A DNA stretch of 64,000 nt. Origin: Evansella caseinilytica. Its GTDB lineage: Bacteria; Bacillota; Bacilli; Bacillales; Salisediminibacteriaceae. Both the position numbers and the translations under genes were made by a program. Numbering within the stretch: position 1 is the stretch's first letter; every line of letters starts with the position of its first letter. The stretch covers positions 248,001 to 312,000 of the forward strand of contig NZ_FNPI01000001.1 of the NCBI RefSeq assembly GCF_900107275.1. The letters run 5' to 3'. The notes below the pieces were generated by a model, which ran no database searches, was not told the DNA's origin, and worked only from the letters and a program-made list of their open reading frames with translations. Below are positions 18,352 through 27,519 of this stretch, one piece after another.

Positions 18352-20082
18352 ATGAAAACCGTCTTTTCCTTTCTGAAACCATATTTTTTATGTATCGCGG
18401 CGGCATTATTTTTTACATTAACGGAGCTCGCGGTTGAGCTTTTTCAGCCGCTGTTGATGGCAAAAATGATTGACGACGGCATCATGACCGGAGATCTCGG
18501 TGCTGTTCTTGCCTTGGGAGCCGCCATGGTCGGCATGTCGCTTGCCGCCTTTGCGTCTGGGCTGTTAAATTCCTTCTATTCATCCCATGTCAGTCAGAAT
18601 ATGGGATATGACATGCGATGTCAATTGTTTGAAAAAATTCAGTCCTTTGCCTTTGCCAATTTCAGCCGGTTCCCCGCGTCTTCTTTAATTACCCGGATGA
18701 CAAATGATGTGACACAAATACAAAACACAGTATTCATGAGCTTGCGAATTATGCTGCGGGCGCCGCTGCTTGTTCTTGGCTCCGTCGTCATGGCATTCAT
18801 CGTCAATGCCAGGCTTGCGCTTATCCTGCTGGCTGTGGTTCCGGTCCTGTTCTTTATTTTAGTGTGGTTAATGAAGCGGGCGGGGAAACTTTTCCGCGCT
18901 GTCCAAGAAAAGCTGGATGCAGTGAACAGCGTGATGCAAGAAAATCTTGCCGGCATTCGTGTAATCAAAGCATTTTTACGCAGAAAGCACGAATCCGATC
19001 GTTTTACGAAGGCGAGCAAGAATTTGCGGAATCTCACCGTTTCGGCATTGAGGTGGACCGAATTGGCGATGCCGCTCGTTCTCCTCGTTATGAATGGGAG
19101 CATTATCGTGATTCTCTGGTTCGGGAGCTTTGAAGTGACGGGAGGAAGCGCCTCTGTGGGGGAAGTGGTTGCTATTGTCAACTATACGACCCGCATGACG
19201 GGAGCGATGAGTATTTTTTCAATGATCATCATGGCGTTCTCCCGCGCCCGTGCATCGTCACAGCGGATCGCCGATGTGTTTGCGGAGGAAATAAGCCTGC
19301 GGGATGGGGAAGAAAGCGACAGTGCTCTTATGATTCAGCAAGGGACAATTGTTTTTGACTCCGTATCGTTTCAATACCCGGAAACGGAGGTACCGGTTTT
19401 ACAGAATATTTCATTCACAGCGGAACGGGGAGAAAGGGTGGCGGTACTGGGAGCCACCGGATCAGGAAAATCCACGCTGTTTCAGCTCTTGCCGCGGCTG
19501 TACGACGTGAACGGCGGGAAGATATTGATTGACGATAACGATATACGAAAAATGAAGCTCGATGTCTTGCGCAAGCAGATCGGCTTTGTTCCGCAGGAGA
19601 CAATGCTTTTTACCGGAACGGTGAAAGACAATATTGCCTGGGGGAATGCAAAGGCGACGATGGAAGAAATCGTCGAAGCTGCCGTGCATGCGCAAATACA
19701 TGATACCGTGATGGCGTTTCCCGATCAATACGACACGCTTCTTGGTCAAAAAGGCGTGAACCTGTCCGGAGGGCAAAAGCAGCGTCTTGCCATTGCCAGG
19801 GCCCTTGTCCGGAAGCCGAAGATTTTGCTATTGGATGACAGCACGAGCGCGCTGGACGTCAAAACCGAGCAGAAACTCCTTGCAGCGCTAAAAGCGTATT
19901 CATGTACAACATTGATGATTACGCAGAAAATGAGCACCACAATGAACGCTGATACAATCCTCCTTCTGGAAGAAGGCAGGCTGTTGGCAAAGGGAAGCCA
20001 TAAACAGCTGCTGCAAGACTGCGCTCTCTATCAGAAAATCTATCATTCTCAATTTGAGGAGGAAGATTCGTATGTTCAATAA
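18352..20082 (+). CDS. heterodimeric ABC exporter subunit with degenerate ATP site (YfiB-like)
   Basis: About 576 residues: six membrane helices (about 1-310) fused to an ATPase domain. Walker A is GATGSGKST and the signature is LSGGQKQR. Walker B ends LLLDDS, so the catalytic Glu is replaced by Asp, and the switch histidine is replaced by Gln (ITQKMST). These changes mark the degenerate half of asymmetric exporters of the TM287/288, LmrCD and BmrCD type. The start ATG 18352 follows GGAGG; an in-frame GTG at 18340 precedes that site. The gene overlaps the partner by 11 bases. The overall pair most resembles B. subtilis YfiB/YfiC; the substrate is unknown. Confidence 0.88.
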   Translation: MKTVFSFLKPYFLCIAAALFFTLTELAVELFQPLLMAKMIDDGIMTGDLGAVLALGAAMVGMSLAAFASGLLNSFYSSHVSQNMGYDMRCQLFEKIQSFAFANFSRFPASSLITRMTNDVTQIQNTVFMSLRIMLRAPLLVLGSVVMAFIVNARLALILLAVVPVLFFILVWLMKRAGKLFRAVQEKLDAVNSVMQENLAGIRVIKAFLRRKHESDRFTKASKNLRNLTVSALRWTELAMPLVLLVMNGSIIVILWFGSFEVTGGSASVGEVVAIVNYTTRMTGAMSIFSMIIMAFSRARASSQRIADVFAEEISLRDGEESDSALMIQQGTIVFDSVSFQYPETEVPVLQNISFTAERGERVAVLGATGSGKSTLFQLLPRLYDVNGGKILIDDNDIRKMKLDVLRKQIGFVPQETMLFTGTVKDNIAWGNAKATMEEIVEAAVHAQIHDTVMAFPDQYDTLLGQKGVNLSGGQKQRLAIARALVRKPKILLLDDSTSALDVKTEQKLLAALKAYSCTTLMITQKMSTTMNADTILLLEEGRLLAKGSHKQLLQDCALYQKIYHSQFEEEDSYVQ

Positions 20083-21922
20083 ACTGGCTGAGCCGTTCCG
20101 GCATCAGAAAATTGATCTTCAGCAGCTGGAGCAAGCCGAGGACGGCAGCGTTGACAAAGCGCAACGGAAAGCAAAAAATACGCGTGCTACCGTCAAAAAA
20201 ATCTGGGGGTATCTTGCGGCAGAGAAGTGGAAGCTCAGCTTCGTCCTTCTCATGGTTGTCGTCAGCTCCTTTCTGGCTCTTTACGGCCCATATCTCGTTG
20301 GCATGGCGATTGATGATTTCATTGTCACACGGAACAGCGGCGGGTTGCTGCGGCTGTTGTTCGGTTTGGGGGCTGTTTATGTGGTTCACTCCCTTTCTGT
20401 CTGGCTGCAAAACTTCTGGATGATTGGCATTGCGCAAAAAACGGTGTACACCATGCGAACCAAGCTTTTCCGCCATCTTCATAAGCTGCCGGTCCCTTTT
20501 TTTGATAAACGGCAGCACGGAGAATTAATGAGCCGGGTGACAAATGATATGGAAAACGTCAGTTCAACACTGAACAGCTCAGTGATACAAATTTTTTCCA
20601 GTATTCTGACGCTCATCGGGACGCTTATTGTCATGCTTTGGCTGAGTGGGCTGCTCACGCTGATTACTTTACTGATCGTCCCGGCGATGGTTTTCGGCAT
20701 GAAGTGGATTACGAAGCGAACGGGCAAGCTGTTTAAAATCCAGCAAGCGAATCTGGGACAGCTTAACGGATATATCCAGGAGACGCTGTCCGGTCAAAGG
20801 ATTGTCAAAACATTTTCCCAGGAGCAAAAGGTGATATCGGAATTTCGGGTGAAAAATGAGCAGCTGAGGGAAGCTGGTTTCTGGGCACAGACGATTTCAG
20901 GGTTCATCCCGAAGCTGATGAATGTGCTGAATAATTTGAGCTATGCCGTCATCGCCTGCGTCGGCGGTGTTCTTGCCTTAAATAACATGATTACCATCGG
21001 TGTCATTGTTATTTTTATCGAATATGCACGCCAGTTCACCCGGCCGTTGAATGACCTTGCCAACCAGTTTAACACGTTGCTGTCGGCGATCGCCGGTGCC
21101 GAGAGAGTCTTTGATGTACTGGTGGAAAAAGTGGAAATGGCGGACGAAGAAAAGGCGGCGGAGCTGGAGCAGCTCGAAGGCGAGGTGGAGTTTGCCGGTG
21201 TTTCTTTTTCCTATGAAAAAGACGGCGATACGGTGAACGATATCAGCTTTCGGGTATTACCGGGGGAGACGGTGGCTCTCGTTGGGCCCACAGGTGCCGG
21301 AAAAACAACTTTGATTAACCTACTTTCCCGGTTTTACGATCCAGACTGTGGCAGTATTTTTATTGACGGACACGAAATAAGGGATATTAAACGGGAAAGC
21401 CTTCGCCGGCATATGGCGTTTGTGTTGCAGGATACATTTTTATTTCACGGAACAATCCGCGAGAATATCCGCTACGGGCGGCTGACTGCGTCGGACGCGG
21501 AGGTGGAGGAGGCGGCAAAAACGGCCAATGCCCATTCGTTTATCATGAACTTGCCGAGGGGCTATGACACTGTGCTCGATCAGGACGGCGGCGGGATCAG
21601 CCATGGCCAAAAGCAGTTGTTATCCATCGCGCGGGCACTTTTGGCCGACCCGAAAATATTGATTCTTGATGAGGCGACAAGCAGTATCGATACTGTAACG
21701 GAAATGAAAATTCAGGAGGCGCTTGTCCGGCTGATGAAAGGGCGAACGAGCTTTGTGATCGCGCACCGGCTCAATACGATTCAAAAGGCTGAGCAAATCG
21801 TCATATTGAGGGATGGAGAGCTGGTTGAGCGGGGGACGCACCGATCGCTGCTTGGCAAGGGAGGCTTTTATTCCGAATTGTATCACAGTCAGTGGAAACG
21901 GGAAGTGCCGCTCCCTGGCTAA
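20072..21922 (+). CDS. heterodimeric ABC exporter subunit with canonical Walker B (YfiC-like)
   Basis: About 616 residues, with an N-terminal cytoplasmic extension, six membrane helices and an ATPase domain. Walker A is GPTGAGKTT, Walker B is LILDEATSSID with the catalytic Glu, and the switch His is present (IAHRLNT). The signature motif is degenerate (ISHGQKQ instead of LSGGQ). This complements the defects of the partner: one composite ATP site should be active and the other inactive. ATG 20072 follows GAGGAGGAAG and lies inside the last codons of the upstream gene. Family members export drugs or lipids. Confidence 0.88.
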   Translation: MFNKLAEPFRHQKIDLQQLEQAEDGSVDKAQRKAKNTRATVKKIWGYLAAEKWKLSFVLLMVVVSSFLALYGPYLVGMAIDDFIVTRNSGGLLRLLFGLGAVYVVHSLSVWLQNFWMIGIAQKTVYTMRTKLFRHLHKLPVPFFDKRQHGELMSRVTNDMENVSSTLNSSVIQIFSSILTLIGTLIVMLWLSGLLTLITLLIVPAMVFGMKWITKRTGKLFKIQQANLGQLNGYIQETLSGQRIVKTFSQEQKVISEFRVKNEQLREAGFWAQTISGFIPKLMNVLNNLSYAVIACVGGVLALNNMITIGVIVIFIEYARQFTRPLNDLANQFNTLLSAIAGAERVFDVLVEKVEMADEEKAAELEQLEGEVEFAGVSFSYEKDGDTVNDISFRVLPGETVALVGPTGAGKTTLINLLSRFYDPDCGSIFIDGHEIRDIKRESLRRHMAFVLQDTFLFHGTIRENIRYGRLTASDAEVEEAAKTANAHSFIMNLPRGYDTVLDQDGGGISHGQKQLLSIARALLADPKILILDEATSSIDTVTEMKIQEALVRLMKGRTSFVIAHRLNTIQKAEQIVILRDGELVERGTHRSLLGKGGFYSELYHSQWKREVPLPG

Positions 21923-22100
21923 ACAGTTAAGCCCTGGGAAGGACGCGAAGGCGGTCTCGGAAGCTGTATGAGGCTGAAAGGATAGGCCCTTTGCGCCTCC
22001 CGCGGGGTGAAAATGAATTTTGTCCAAAAAAACTGACAAGTTTTCCCCTTTCCGTTGCATATATATTAATATGTAGTTTAACAACAGGGAGGGAAAACCT

Positions 22101-22556
22101 TTGAAATTTTTACTTGTCAGGCGGAAAACAGTCGCGGCATTTCTTGTATTCGGGCTGGCGCTAGTATCGGTGTGGATTTCGTCTTATTTCTATTCAAATA
22201 CAGTTCCGGCATTTGGCACGAAGTCGGCGGAGGAAGAGGTTCGTGTCATTCACATGGTGACCGGTGAATTCAAAGCGCGAATGGAAGACGGCCGGGAAAT
22301 TGAAGTGTATCGCTGGGATCCGAGTACGATTTTTTTGGAAAAGGGAGAAAAGGCAACCTTAAATATTTACGGTGTAAACGGTCATGAGCACCCGTTTGTC
22401 ATTGAAGGAACAAATATCAAAGGAACTGTCAAGAAGGGGGAAGAAACAATAATCCCGCTGCAGTTTGAGGAAGAGGGAGTCTACCGGCTGATTTGCAGCA
22501 CCCATCCGGATAAAAATAACAGTGGACCGATGATTGCCTATATAATTGTTGATTAG
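22101..22556 (+). CDS. membrane-anchored cupredoxin-domain protein
   Basis: A 151-residue protein with an N-terminal signal anchor (VAAFLVFGLALVSVWISSYFY) and an extracytoplasmic cupredoxin-like domain. Candidate type-1 copper ligands are His in NGHEHPF, Cys and His in LICSTHPD, and Met in SGPM. It could carry electrons or bind copper outside the membrane. The start is TTG 22101 after AGGGAGGG. The gene is monocistronic and ends three bases before a long perfect palindrome. Confidence 0.82.
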   Translation: MKFLLVRRKTVAAFLVFGLALVSVWISSYFYSNTVPAFGTKSAEEEVRVIHMVTGEFKARMEDGREIEVYRWDPSTIFLEKGEKATLNIYGVNGHEHPFVIEGTNIKGTVKKGEETIIPLQFEEEGVYRLICSTHPDKNNSGPMIAYIIVD

Positions 22557-22558
22557 CG

Positions 22559-22608
22559 GGTGCCAGGCACTCTGCGTTGCTTTACAGCAACGCAGAGTGC
22601 CTGGCACC
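22559..22608. terminator. perfect 23-bp palindromic hairpin between convergent genes
   Basis: The left arm (22559-22581, beginning GGTGCCAGGCACTCTGCG) and right arm (22586-22608) are exact reverse complements with a TTAC loop. It lies between the cupredoxin stop and the lacI stop and can serve both strands. The GTGCCAGGCAC core is itself palindromic. A T-rich stretch (GTTTTA) follows on the plus strand. Confidence 0.85.
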
Positions 22609-22611
22609 GTT

Positions 22612-23601
22612 TTACGTCGTTTCTCCTTTTACTAATTCGACATCCACAATCGTGTTGTTAATGGTATCTTCATCTTTCTTCTCTATCACATGAATAATCG
22701 TCGAACTTAAAACTTTGCCCAATCGTTTTGCCGATTGTGAAATCGTTGTCAGTCTTGGTGTTTTCAGCATTCTTGTGAAGCTATGGTAATCATAGCCGAC
22801 GATTTTTAGGCGTTCAGGAACGTTGATACCGTTTGCAGCTGCATATAGATATAGCGCGTAAGCCACCATATCATTACTGCAAAAAACGCCGTCATAACTT
22901 TGCAGTCGATCAGCGACCTCATTAGCGATAAAATGCCGGAAGTATTCAAAAGTTAAATTATCATTTGTCCCCTCGATAATATCATGGTGAAGATGATGGC
23001 GCATACAAGTAAGTCTAAATGCATCTGCGCGCCTGTTCGCCAGTAAATCTAATTTCAACGGTCCGGAAATGTGCAGCAATCGTTTACATCCCGCTTGAAT
23101 AAGGTGTTCTGTCGCTATTTCTCCGCCTCGATAATTGTCGGAAGCAACATAAGGAACCTGATTGGAGAGGATGCGGTCAAAAGTAACGATCGGGAACAGG
23201 ACGCTTTTATATTCTTCTACATCCAAGGTATGGCTGCACATGATGATCCCATCAACTCTGTTTTCCCGAAGCATGTTAATGTAATTCGCTTCTTTATCAG
23301 GCTGATCGAGTGAATTGCATATAACAACTTTATAATTTTGTTCATTTGCAAAAACTTCCACGTGCTTGATTAATTCAGAAAAGAAGGGGTGATTGGAATC
23401 AGGCACGATCATCCCCAATATATATGATTGGCTTTTTTGGAGCGCTCTGGCAATTTGGTTCGGAGAGTAGTTGATTTCTGCCATTGCTTTCTCAACCTTT
23501 CTCCTCGTCTCTTTCCCAATATATCCACGATTATTTAAAACACGTGAAACGGTGCTGATTGAAACGCCTGCTTTTTTTGCTACATCTTTTATATTGGCCA
23601 A
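22612..23601 (-). CDS. LacI-family transcriptional regulator of the sugar operon
   Basis: A 329-residue LacI/GalR repressor. The N-terminal helix-turn-helix (IKDVAKKAGVSISTVSRVLNN) and hinge (SPNQIARALQKSQSYILG) are followed by a periplasmic-binding-protein-like sugar domain. The start is TTG 23601 after GAGGGG. It is transcribed divergently from the sucrose/fructo-oligosaccharide operon and is its likely local repressor, as MsmR is in lactobacillar msm operons. It may also regulate itself through the shared 442-bp promoter region. The inducer is unknown; sucrose or a fructo-oligosaccharide would fit the neighbours. Confidence 0.92.
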   Translation of the reverse strand: MANIKDVAKKAGVSISTVSRVLNNRGYIGKETRRKVEKAMAEINYSPNQIARALQKSQSYILGMIVPDSNHPFFSELIKHVEVFANEQNYKVVICNSLDQPDKEANYINMLRENRVDGIIMCSHTLDVEEYKSVLFPIVTFDRILSNQVPYVASDNYRGGEIATEHLIQAGCKRLLHISGPLKLDLLANRRADAFRLTCMRHHLHHDIIEGTNDNLTFEYFRHFIANEVADRLQSYDGVFCSNDMVAYALYLYAAANGINVPERLKIVGYDYHSFTRMLKTPRLTTISQSAKRLGKVLSSTIIHVIEKKDEDTINNTIVDVELVKGETT

Positions 23602-23960
23602 ATGCTATGTCCCCTCTCTTTGATAGTAATGAAAATCAGTCATGACTTCGTTTCAGCGGACCGACTCTCAGTGGAAAAAATCAGGAATGTAATAAATTTC
23701 GAAATCTAACTGCTTAGCAGATTTCATAAAAATGATTAGCGTAAATGATTGCCAAGGGGAAACGCTTACCATTTGATCAACCGTAAACATTTAATCTATG
23801 AAAACCTTACCATATATTAAGAGGGAAATCGAGAGTAATGATGTAGAGAAAATTATTTTTTATTTAGGAAAAAGCCCAGAAGATGTATTATAACTAAGGA
23901 AAACCAACGTAATTGAGTTGTGCAGGTAATTTTTTCAAAGCAAAAAATATATGAAAACGT

Positions 23961-23989
23961 TTGACATAAATAGCGTGAAATAGTAGGAT
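23961..23989 (+). promoter_or_regulatory. sigma-A promoter of the sugar operon
   Basis: TTGACA (23961-23966) and TAGGAT (23984-23989) are separated by 17 bases, a good vegetative promoter in front of the binding-protein gene. A palindromic AAACGTTT (23955-23962) overlaps the -35 box and is a candidate operator for the divergent LacI regulator. Confidence 0.7.
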
Positions 23990-23995
23990 ACTAAT

Positions 23996-24009
23996 TGTAA
24001 GCACTTTCA
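23996..24009 (+). promoter_or_regulatory. candidate cre site (CcpA binding)
   Basis: TGTAAGCACTTTCA matches the catabolite-responsive element consensus TGWAANCGNTNWCA at all but one position (A for G in the central CG). It lies around the expected transcription start, where CcpA binding would repress the operon when preferred sugars are present. Confidence 0.6.
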
Positions 24010-24043
24010 ATTACGTTTTAATAAAAAGGGAGGATCAATTGTA

Positions 24044-25357
24044 ATGAAAAAACTATTTTCATTTTTAGTACTGCTGGCGCTTTTAACCCTTGCAGCGTGT
24101 GGTGGTAATGAAGAAACTCCAGAATCAGATGGCGGGGAAACAACAGCAAAATCTGGATCGGATGTCTCCATTTCCATTTTAATGAGTAAGCCGGAAATTG
24201 CGGAACCGTTTGAGGCAGCGACAGCTGATTTTACTTCTGAAACCGGTATCAAAGTATCTGTTATCACGGTGGGTGGTAATGTAAATCCTTACGAAAGACT
24301 AACATCTCTTTATTCATCTGGGAACGCACCAACGATTAGTTTAATGACATCGGAATTCGAAGAGTTCCAAGACAGGCTGTTAGATTTGACAGATCAGTCA
24401 TGGGTACCTACTGTACAAGCTGGTGGGACAGATTATGTCACTGTGGATGGAAAAGTATATGGTATGCCGTTAACAGTAGAAGCGTTCGGCTTTATTTATA
24501 ACAAGGCAGTGTTAGATGAAGCGGTTGGCGGGGATTTTGATCCGGCAACGATTAGAACCCAGGACGATCTTAAGAATTTATTTGAGCAATTAGAGGCAAT
24601 GGAAGACGTTGATCCGATCCATGTATCTCCAATGGATTGGTCATTGGGAGCGCACTTTACAAACATGCTATTTGCAACGCAATCAAGCGATCGTACGGAA
24701 CGTCATCAATTCATGCAAGATGTGATCGATGGTAACGTTTCCCTAGGAGATAATGATGTAGTAAACGGCTGGTTGGCAACGTTTGATTTAATGAAAGAAT
24801 ATAATTCGGAAGCAAGCTCACCGTTGGCTCCGCAATATGAAGATGGTCCATTAGCGTTGGCAAGCGGAAAAGTAGGTTTGTGGTTCATGGGTAACTGGGC
24901 TTATCCACAATTAAGCGAAATTGATCCAGATGGTGAATATGGATTTTTACCAGTGCCGATTAGTGATGATGCAGGTGATTATGGAAATGCACAAATTTCC
25001 GTTGGGGTGCCGTCTTATTGGGTAGTAGACGCATCGCAAAATACCGAGGAACAGCAGGAAGCGGCGAAAAAGTTCTTGGAGTGGCTTGTAACAACGGATG
25101 CTGGTCAAACGCACTATGTGGAAGGCTTAAACTTAATTCCTGTATTCCAAAACTTTAGTATTCACCCGGAAGACCCATTATCCGTATCAATCGTCGATTA
25201 TATGAATGACAACAACACGTTAGAGTGGATAAACTCCTATTATCCTGCAGATGCCTGGGCAGTACTCGGGGCATCAATGCAAAAATATCTGTCAGATAAC
25301 ATCGATAAAGAAGGCTTGATCCAAGAGTTTGAAGATTATTGGACAAGCGTGAAGTAA
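24044..25357 (+). CDS. ABC sugar transporter substrate-binding lipoprotein (MsmE-like)
   Basis: A 437-residue extracellular solute-binding protein of family 1. The signal peptide ends in the lipobox LTLAACGG, so the mature protein is lipid-anchored at Cys. The remainder has the usual two-lobe fold with the late WFMGNWAYPQL block. It is the first gene of an operon with two permeases, sucrose phosphorylase and a GH32 enzyme, so sucrose or a short fructan is the likely ligand. A 411-bp gap with a hairpin and an inserted repeat separates it from the permeases. Confidence 0.92.
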   Translation: MKKLFSFLVLLALLTLAACGGNEETPESDGGETTAKSGSDVSISILMSKPEIAEPFEAATADFTSETGIKVSVITVGGNVNPYERLTSLYSSGNAPTISLMTSEFEEFQDRLLDLTDQSWVPTVQAGGTDYVTVDGKVYGMPLTVEAFGFIYNKAVLDEAVGGDFDPATIRTQDDLKNLFEQLEAMEDVDPIHVSPMDWSLGAHFTNMLFATQSSDRTERHQFMQDVIDGNVSLGDNDVVNGWLATFDLMKEYNSEASSPLAPQYEDGPLALASGKVGLWFMGNWAYPQLSEIDPDGEYGFLPVPISDDAGDYGNAQISVGVPSYWVVDASQNTEEQQEAAKKFLEWLVTTDAGQTHYVEGLNLIPVFQNFSIHPEDPLSVSIVDYMNDNNTLEWINSYYPADAWAVLGASMQKYLSDNIDKEGLIQEFEDYWTSVK

Positions 25358-25364
25358 AAACTGA

Positions 25365-25406
25365 ATAGTGGGGTAAGCAGCGGTTCGCTTATCCCGCTCC
25401 CTATTC
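25365..25406 (+). terminator. intra-operon hairpin after the binding-protein gene
   Basis: Nested inverted repeats GAATAG...CTATTC and GGGGTAAGC...GCTTATCCC surround a short loop just after the binding-protein stop. No strong T-run follows. Such a structure commonly stabilises the message of a highly expressed binding protein and lowers read-through into the permeases. Confidence 0.6.
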
Positions 25407-25570
25407 AACTATACTTACTTTGTTGCATTTGCTTGTCGCAAAGCAACTGTTGTGAGATGAGGAACGGATGTTTTGCGACAAGCAAGGCTTGTTTGAACAA
25501 TAAGAAAGAATACATTTCTTGACCCTGGAAAACGCTCTTGCGTAACGAAAGACGCTTCCGCTTTTCTTAA

Positions 25571-25734
25571 TAGTGTGTGTTCAAAAAGAAGGACATCACA
25601 GCGGCAAGAAGGTCGAGACGCGGCAGGAGCGAGCAGCGCAGCGTACACCGAACGTACGTGAACAGCATAGAGACAACGCAGGCGTTGGGATTCGCAGGCG
25701 CTATTTCCCGCACTTTTTGAACATCCTCTTATAG
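25571..25734 (-). repeat. dispersed repeat family B, copy 1 (about 164 bp, MITE-like)
   Basis: Ends are GTGTGTTCAAAAAG on the left and CTTTTTGAACATCCTCTTATAG on the right, making terminal inverted repeats. The interior contains GCGGCAAGAAGGTCGAGACG and ATTCGCAGGCGC. Closely related copies lie at 34171-34339 (opposite orientation) and 44511-44672 (same orientation). It sits between the binding-protein and first permease genes. No open frame or transposase is present. Confidence 0.85.
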
Positions 25735-25768
25735 GGCATGGATGATTATTACTTAGGAGGTTACGCAA

Positions 25769-26656
25769 ATGTATAATGAAAAAAAATTATTAGATAAGTT
25801 AAAAGTAGTCTTTTCATTTGCATTTATTCCACTTTTTGCTTTTGTGGTCGTCATTATTCTGCCATTAATACTTGGAGTGGCCATGACGTTTACAACATGG
25901 ACCGGATTTTCCGGATCGCTTTTCGAATTTAAGGGTTTAGAAAATTATCTTACCGCTTTTACGGACCAAGGGTTTTGGGACTCTATAAAAATTACTGTTT
26001 TCTATGTGCTTCTCACGCTTGTTTTAACAAACGTGATTGCCTTTGGATTAGCGCTTCTCGTGACGAGCGGAATCAAGGGGCAAAACTTTTTTCGGATGGG
26101 ATTTTTCACGCCAAACTTAATCGGCGGAATTATCTTGGGATTTATTTGGCAATTTATTTTTTCAAGAGTACTTGTCAGCTTAGGTGAAGCAATGGACTTG
26201 GCGATTTTTTCCGCTTCCTGGTTGGCTGATCCTGACAAAGCATTTTGGACATTGGTCATCGTAACGGTTTGGCAGAATTCAGGATACATGATGCTGATTT
26301 ACATTGCCGGGTTAATGGGAATTAACAAATCCGTGTTGGAGGCGGCCGATTTAGATGGCGCCAATGCCTGGCAGCAAATGTTGAAAATTAAAATTCCATT
26401 AATGATACCGGCGTTTACGATCAGCTTGTTCTTAACATTGCAGCGCAGCTTCCTGATTTATGATGTCAACCTGTCGCTGACAAGCGGCGGACCGTTTAAT
26501 TCAACAGAATTAATCGCGATGCATGTATATAACGACGCATTTTTATATCAAAACTTCGGTTCGGGTCAGGCGAAGGCGTTTATTCTCTTTATCATAGTGG
26601 CAACGATTGCGATCACCCAAGTTAAAATCATGAAGAAAATGGAGGTCGAATCATAA
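25769..26656 (+). CDS. ABC sugar transporter permease 1 (MsmF-like)
   Basis: A 295-residue permease with about six membrane helices. The family EAA loop is visible as EAADLDGANAWQQMLKIKIPLM (about residues 190-211). It pairs with the next gene to form the channel. The start follows AGGAGG at about 25757. The stop codon overlaps the next start by one base (ATAATGA). No ATPase gene is present in the operon; related Bacillus systems use a shared ATPase such as MsmX encoded elsewhere. Confidence 0.93.
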   Translation: MYNEKKLLDKLKVVFSFAFIPLFAFVVVIILPLILGVAMTFTTWTGFSGSLFEFKGLENYLTAFTDQGFWDSIKITVFYVLLTLVLTNVIAFGLALLVTSGIKGQNFFRMGFFTPNLIGGIILGFIWQFIFSRVLVSLGEAMDLAIFSASWLADPDKAFWTLVIVTVWQNSGYMMLIYIAGLMGINKSVLEAADLDGANAWQQMLKIKIPLMIPAFTISLFLTLQRSFLIYDVNLSLTSGGPFNSTELIAMHVYNDAFLYQNFGSGQAKAFILFIIVATIAITQVKIMKKMEVES

Positions 26657-27483
26657 TGAAAAGAAAAAGAAAGATCAAAGCAGTCATACTAATGACTCTT
26701 TCCATTGTATTATTCGCTCTATACTTCTTCCCATTTGTGCTGGTCGTTATTAATTCTTTTAAAAGCCGTTTGGATATTGTCAGCAATCCGTTGTCACTGC
26801 CGACGTCGCTCACTTTGGATAATTATTTCACCGCTTTTGACACGATGAATTTTATGACGGCGATGTGGAACTCCCTGATTATTACAGTTGTGTCAACGGT
26901 GTTAATTATTGTGTTTTCTTCCATGCTCGCTTATTTTCTCGTCAGGTGGAAGTGGAAAATCAACGGGATTATCTTCATGCTGTTAATCGCGTCGATGATT
27001 ATTCCGTTCCAGGCGTTAATGATTCCTTTCGTTTCCATCTATGGAAATCTCGGCTTGTTAAACAGCAAATGGATATTAATGTTCTTTTATTTAGGATTTG
27101 GATTAAGCCTTGCGACATTTATGTACCACGGATTTATTAAAGGGATCCCGCTTGAGCTGGAAGAAGCGGCGAAAATAGACGGGGCCTCAAGAATGCAGGT
27201 GTTCTGGAAGATTGTTTTTCCGATGCTGAAACCGATCACGGTCACGATCGTTATTTTGGATGTGCTGTGGATCTGGAATGACTTCCTGTTGCCGTCACTT
27301 GTATTGAATTCAGAAGCAAATCGAACGATTCCGCTGTCAACGTTTTATTTCTTTGGACAATACACATCGGATTTCGGCGCGGCAATGGCCGGTCTCGTTT
27401 TGGCAATGATCCCGATCATTATTTTCTTCATTGTTTTGCAGAAGCAAGTGATTAAAGGCGTTATTGACGGAGCAATTAAATAG
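26656..27483 (+). CDS. ABC sugar transporter permease 2 (MsmG-like)
   Basis: A 275-residue permease with six membrane helices, beginning with a basic MKRKRKIKA followed by a hydrophobic segment. The EAA loop is LEEAAKIDGASRMQVFWKIVFPML (about residues 172-195), the site that contacts the ATPase. It is translationally coupled to permease 1. Together with the binding protein it forms a CUT1-type oligosaccharide importer. Confidence 0.93.
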   Translation: MKRKRKIKAVILMTLSIVLFALYFFPFVLVVINSFKSRLDIVSNPLSLPTSLTLDNYFTAFDTMNFMTAMWNSLIITVVSTVLIIVFSSMLAYFLVRWKWKINGIIFMLLIASMIIPFQALMIPFVSIYGNLGLLNSKWILMFFYLGFGLSLATFMYHGFIKGIPLELEEAAKIDGASRMQVFWKIVFPMLKPITVTIVILDVLWIWNDFLLPSLVLNSEANRTIPLSTFYFFGQYTSDFGAAMAGLVLAMIPIIIFFIVLQKQVIKGVIDGAIK

Positions 27484-27519
27484 ATCAACGATCAATTCAT
27501 GAAGGAGTGTAAATGGAAC

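Noticed and set aside
23954-23968. cre site overlapping the -35 box (TGAAAACGTTTGACA)
   Set aside because: It fits the consensus only if a base is inserted; the site at 23996-24009 fits better. The AAACGTTT palindrome is kept only as a possible LacI operator.
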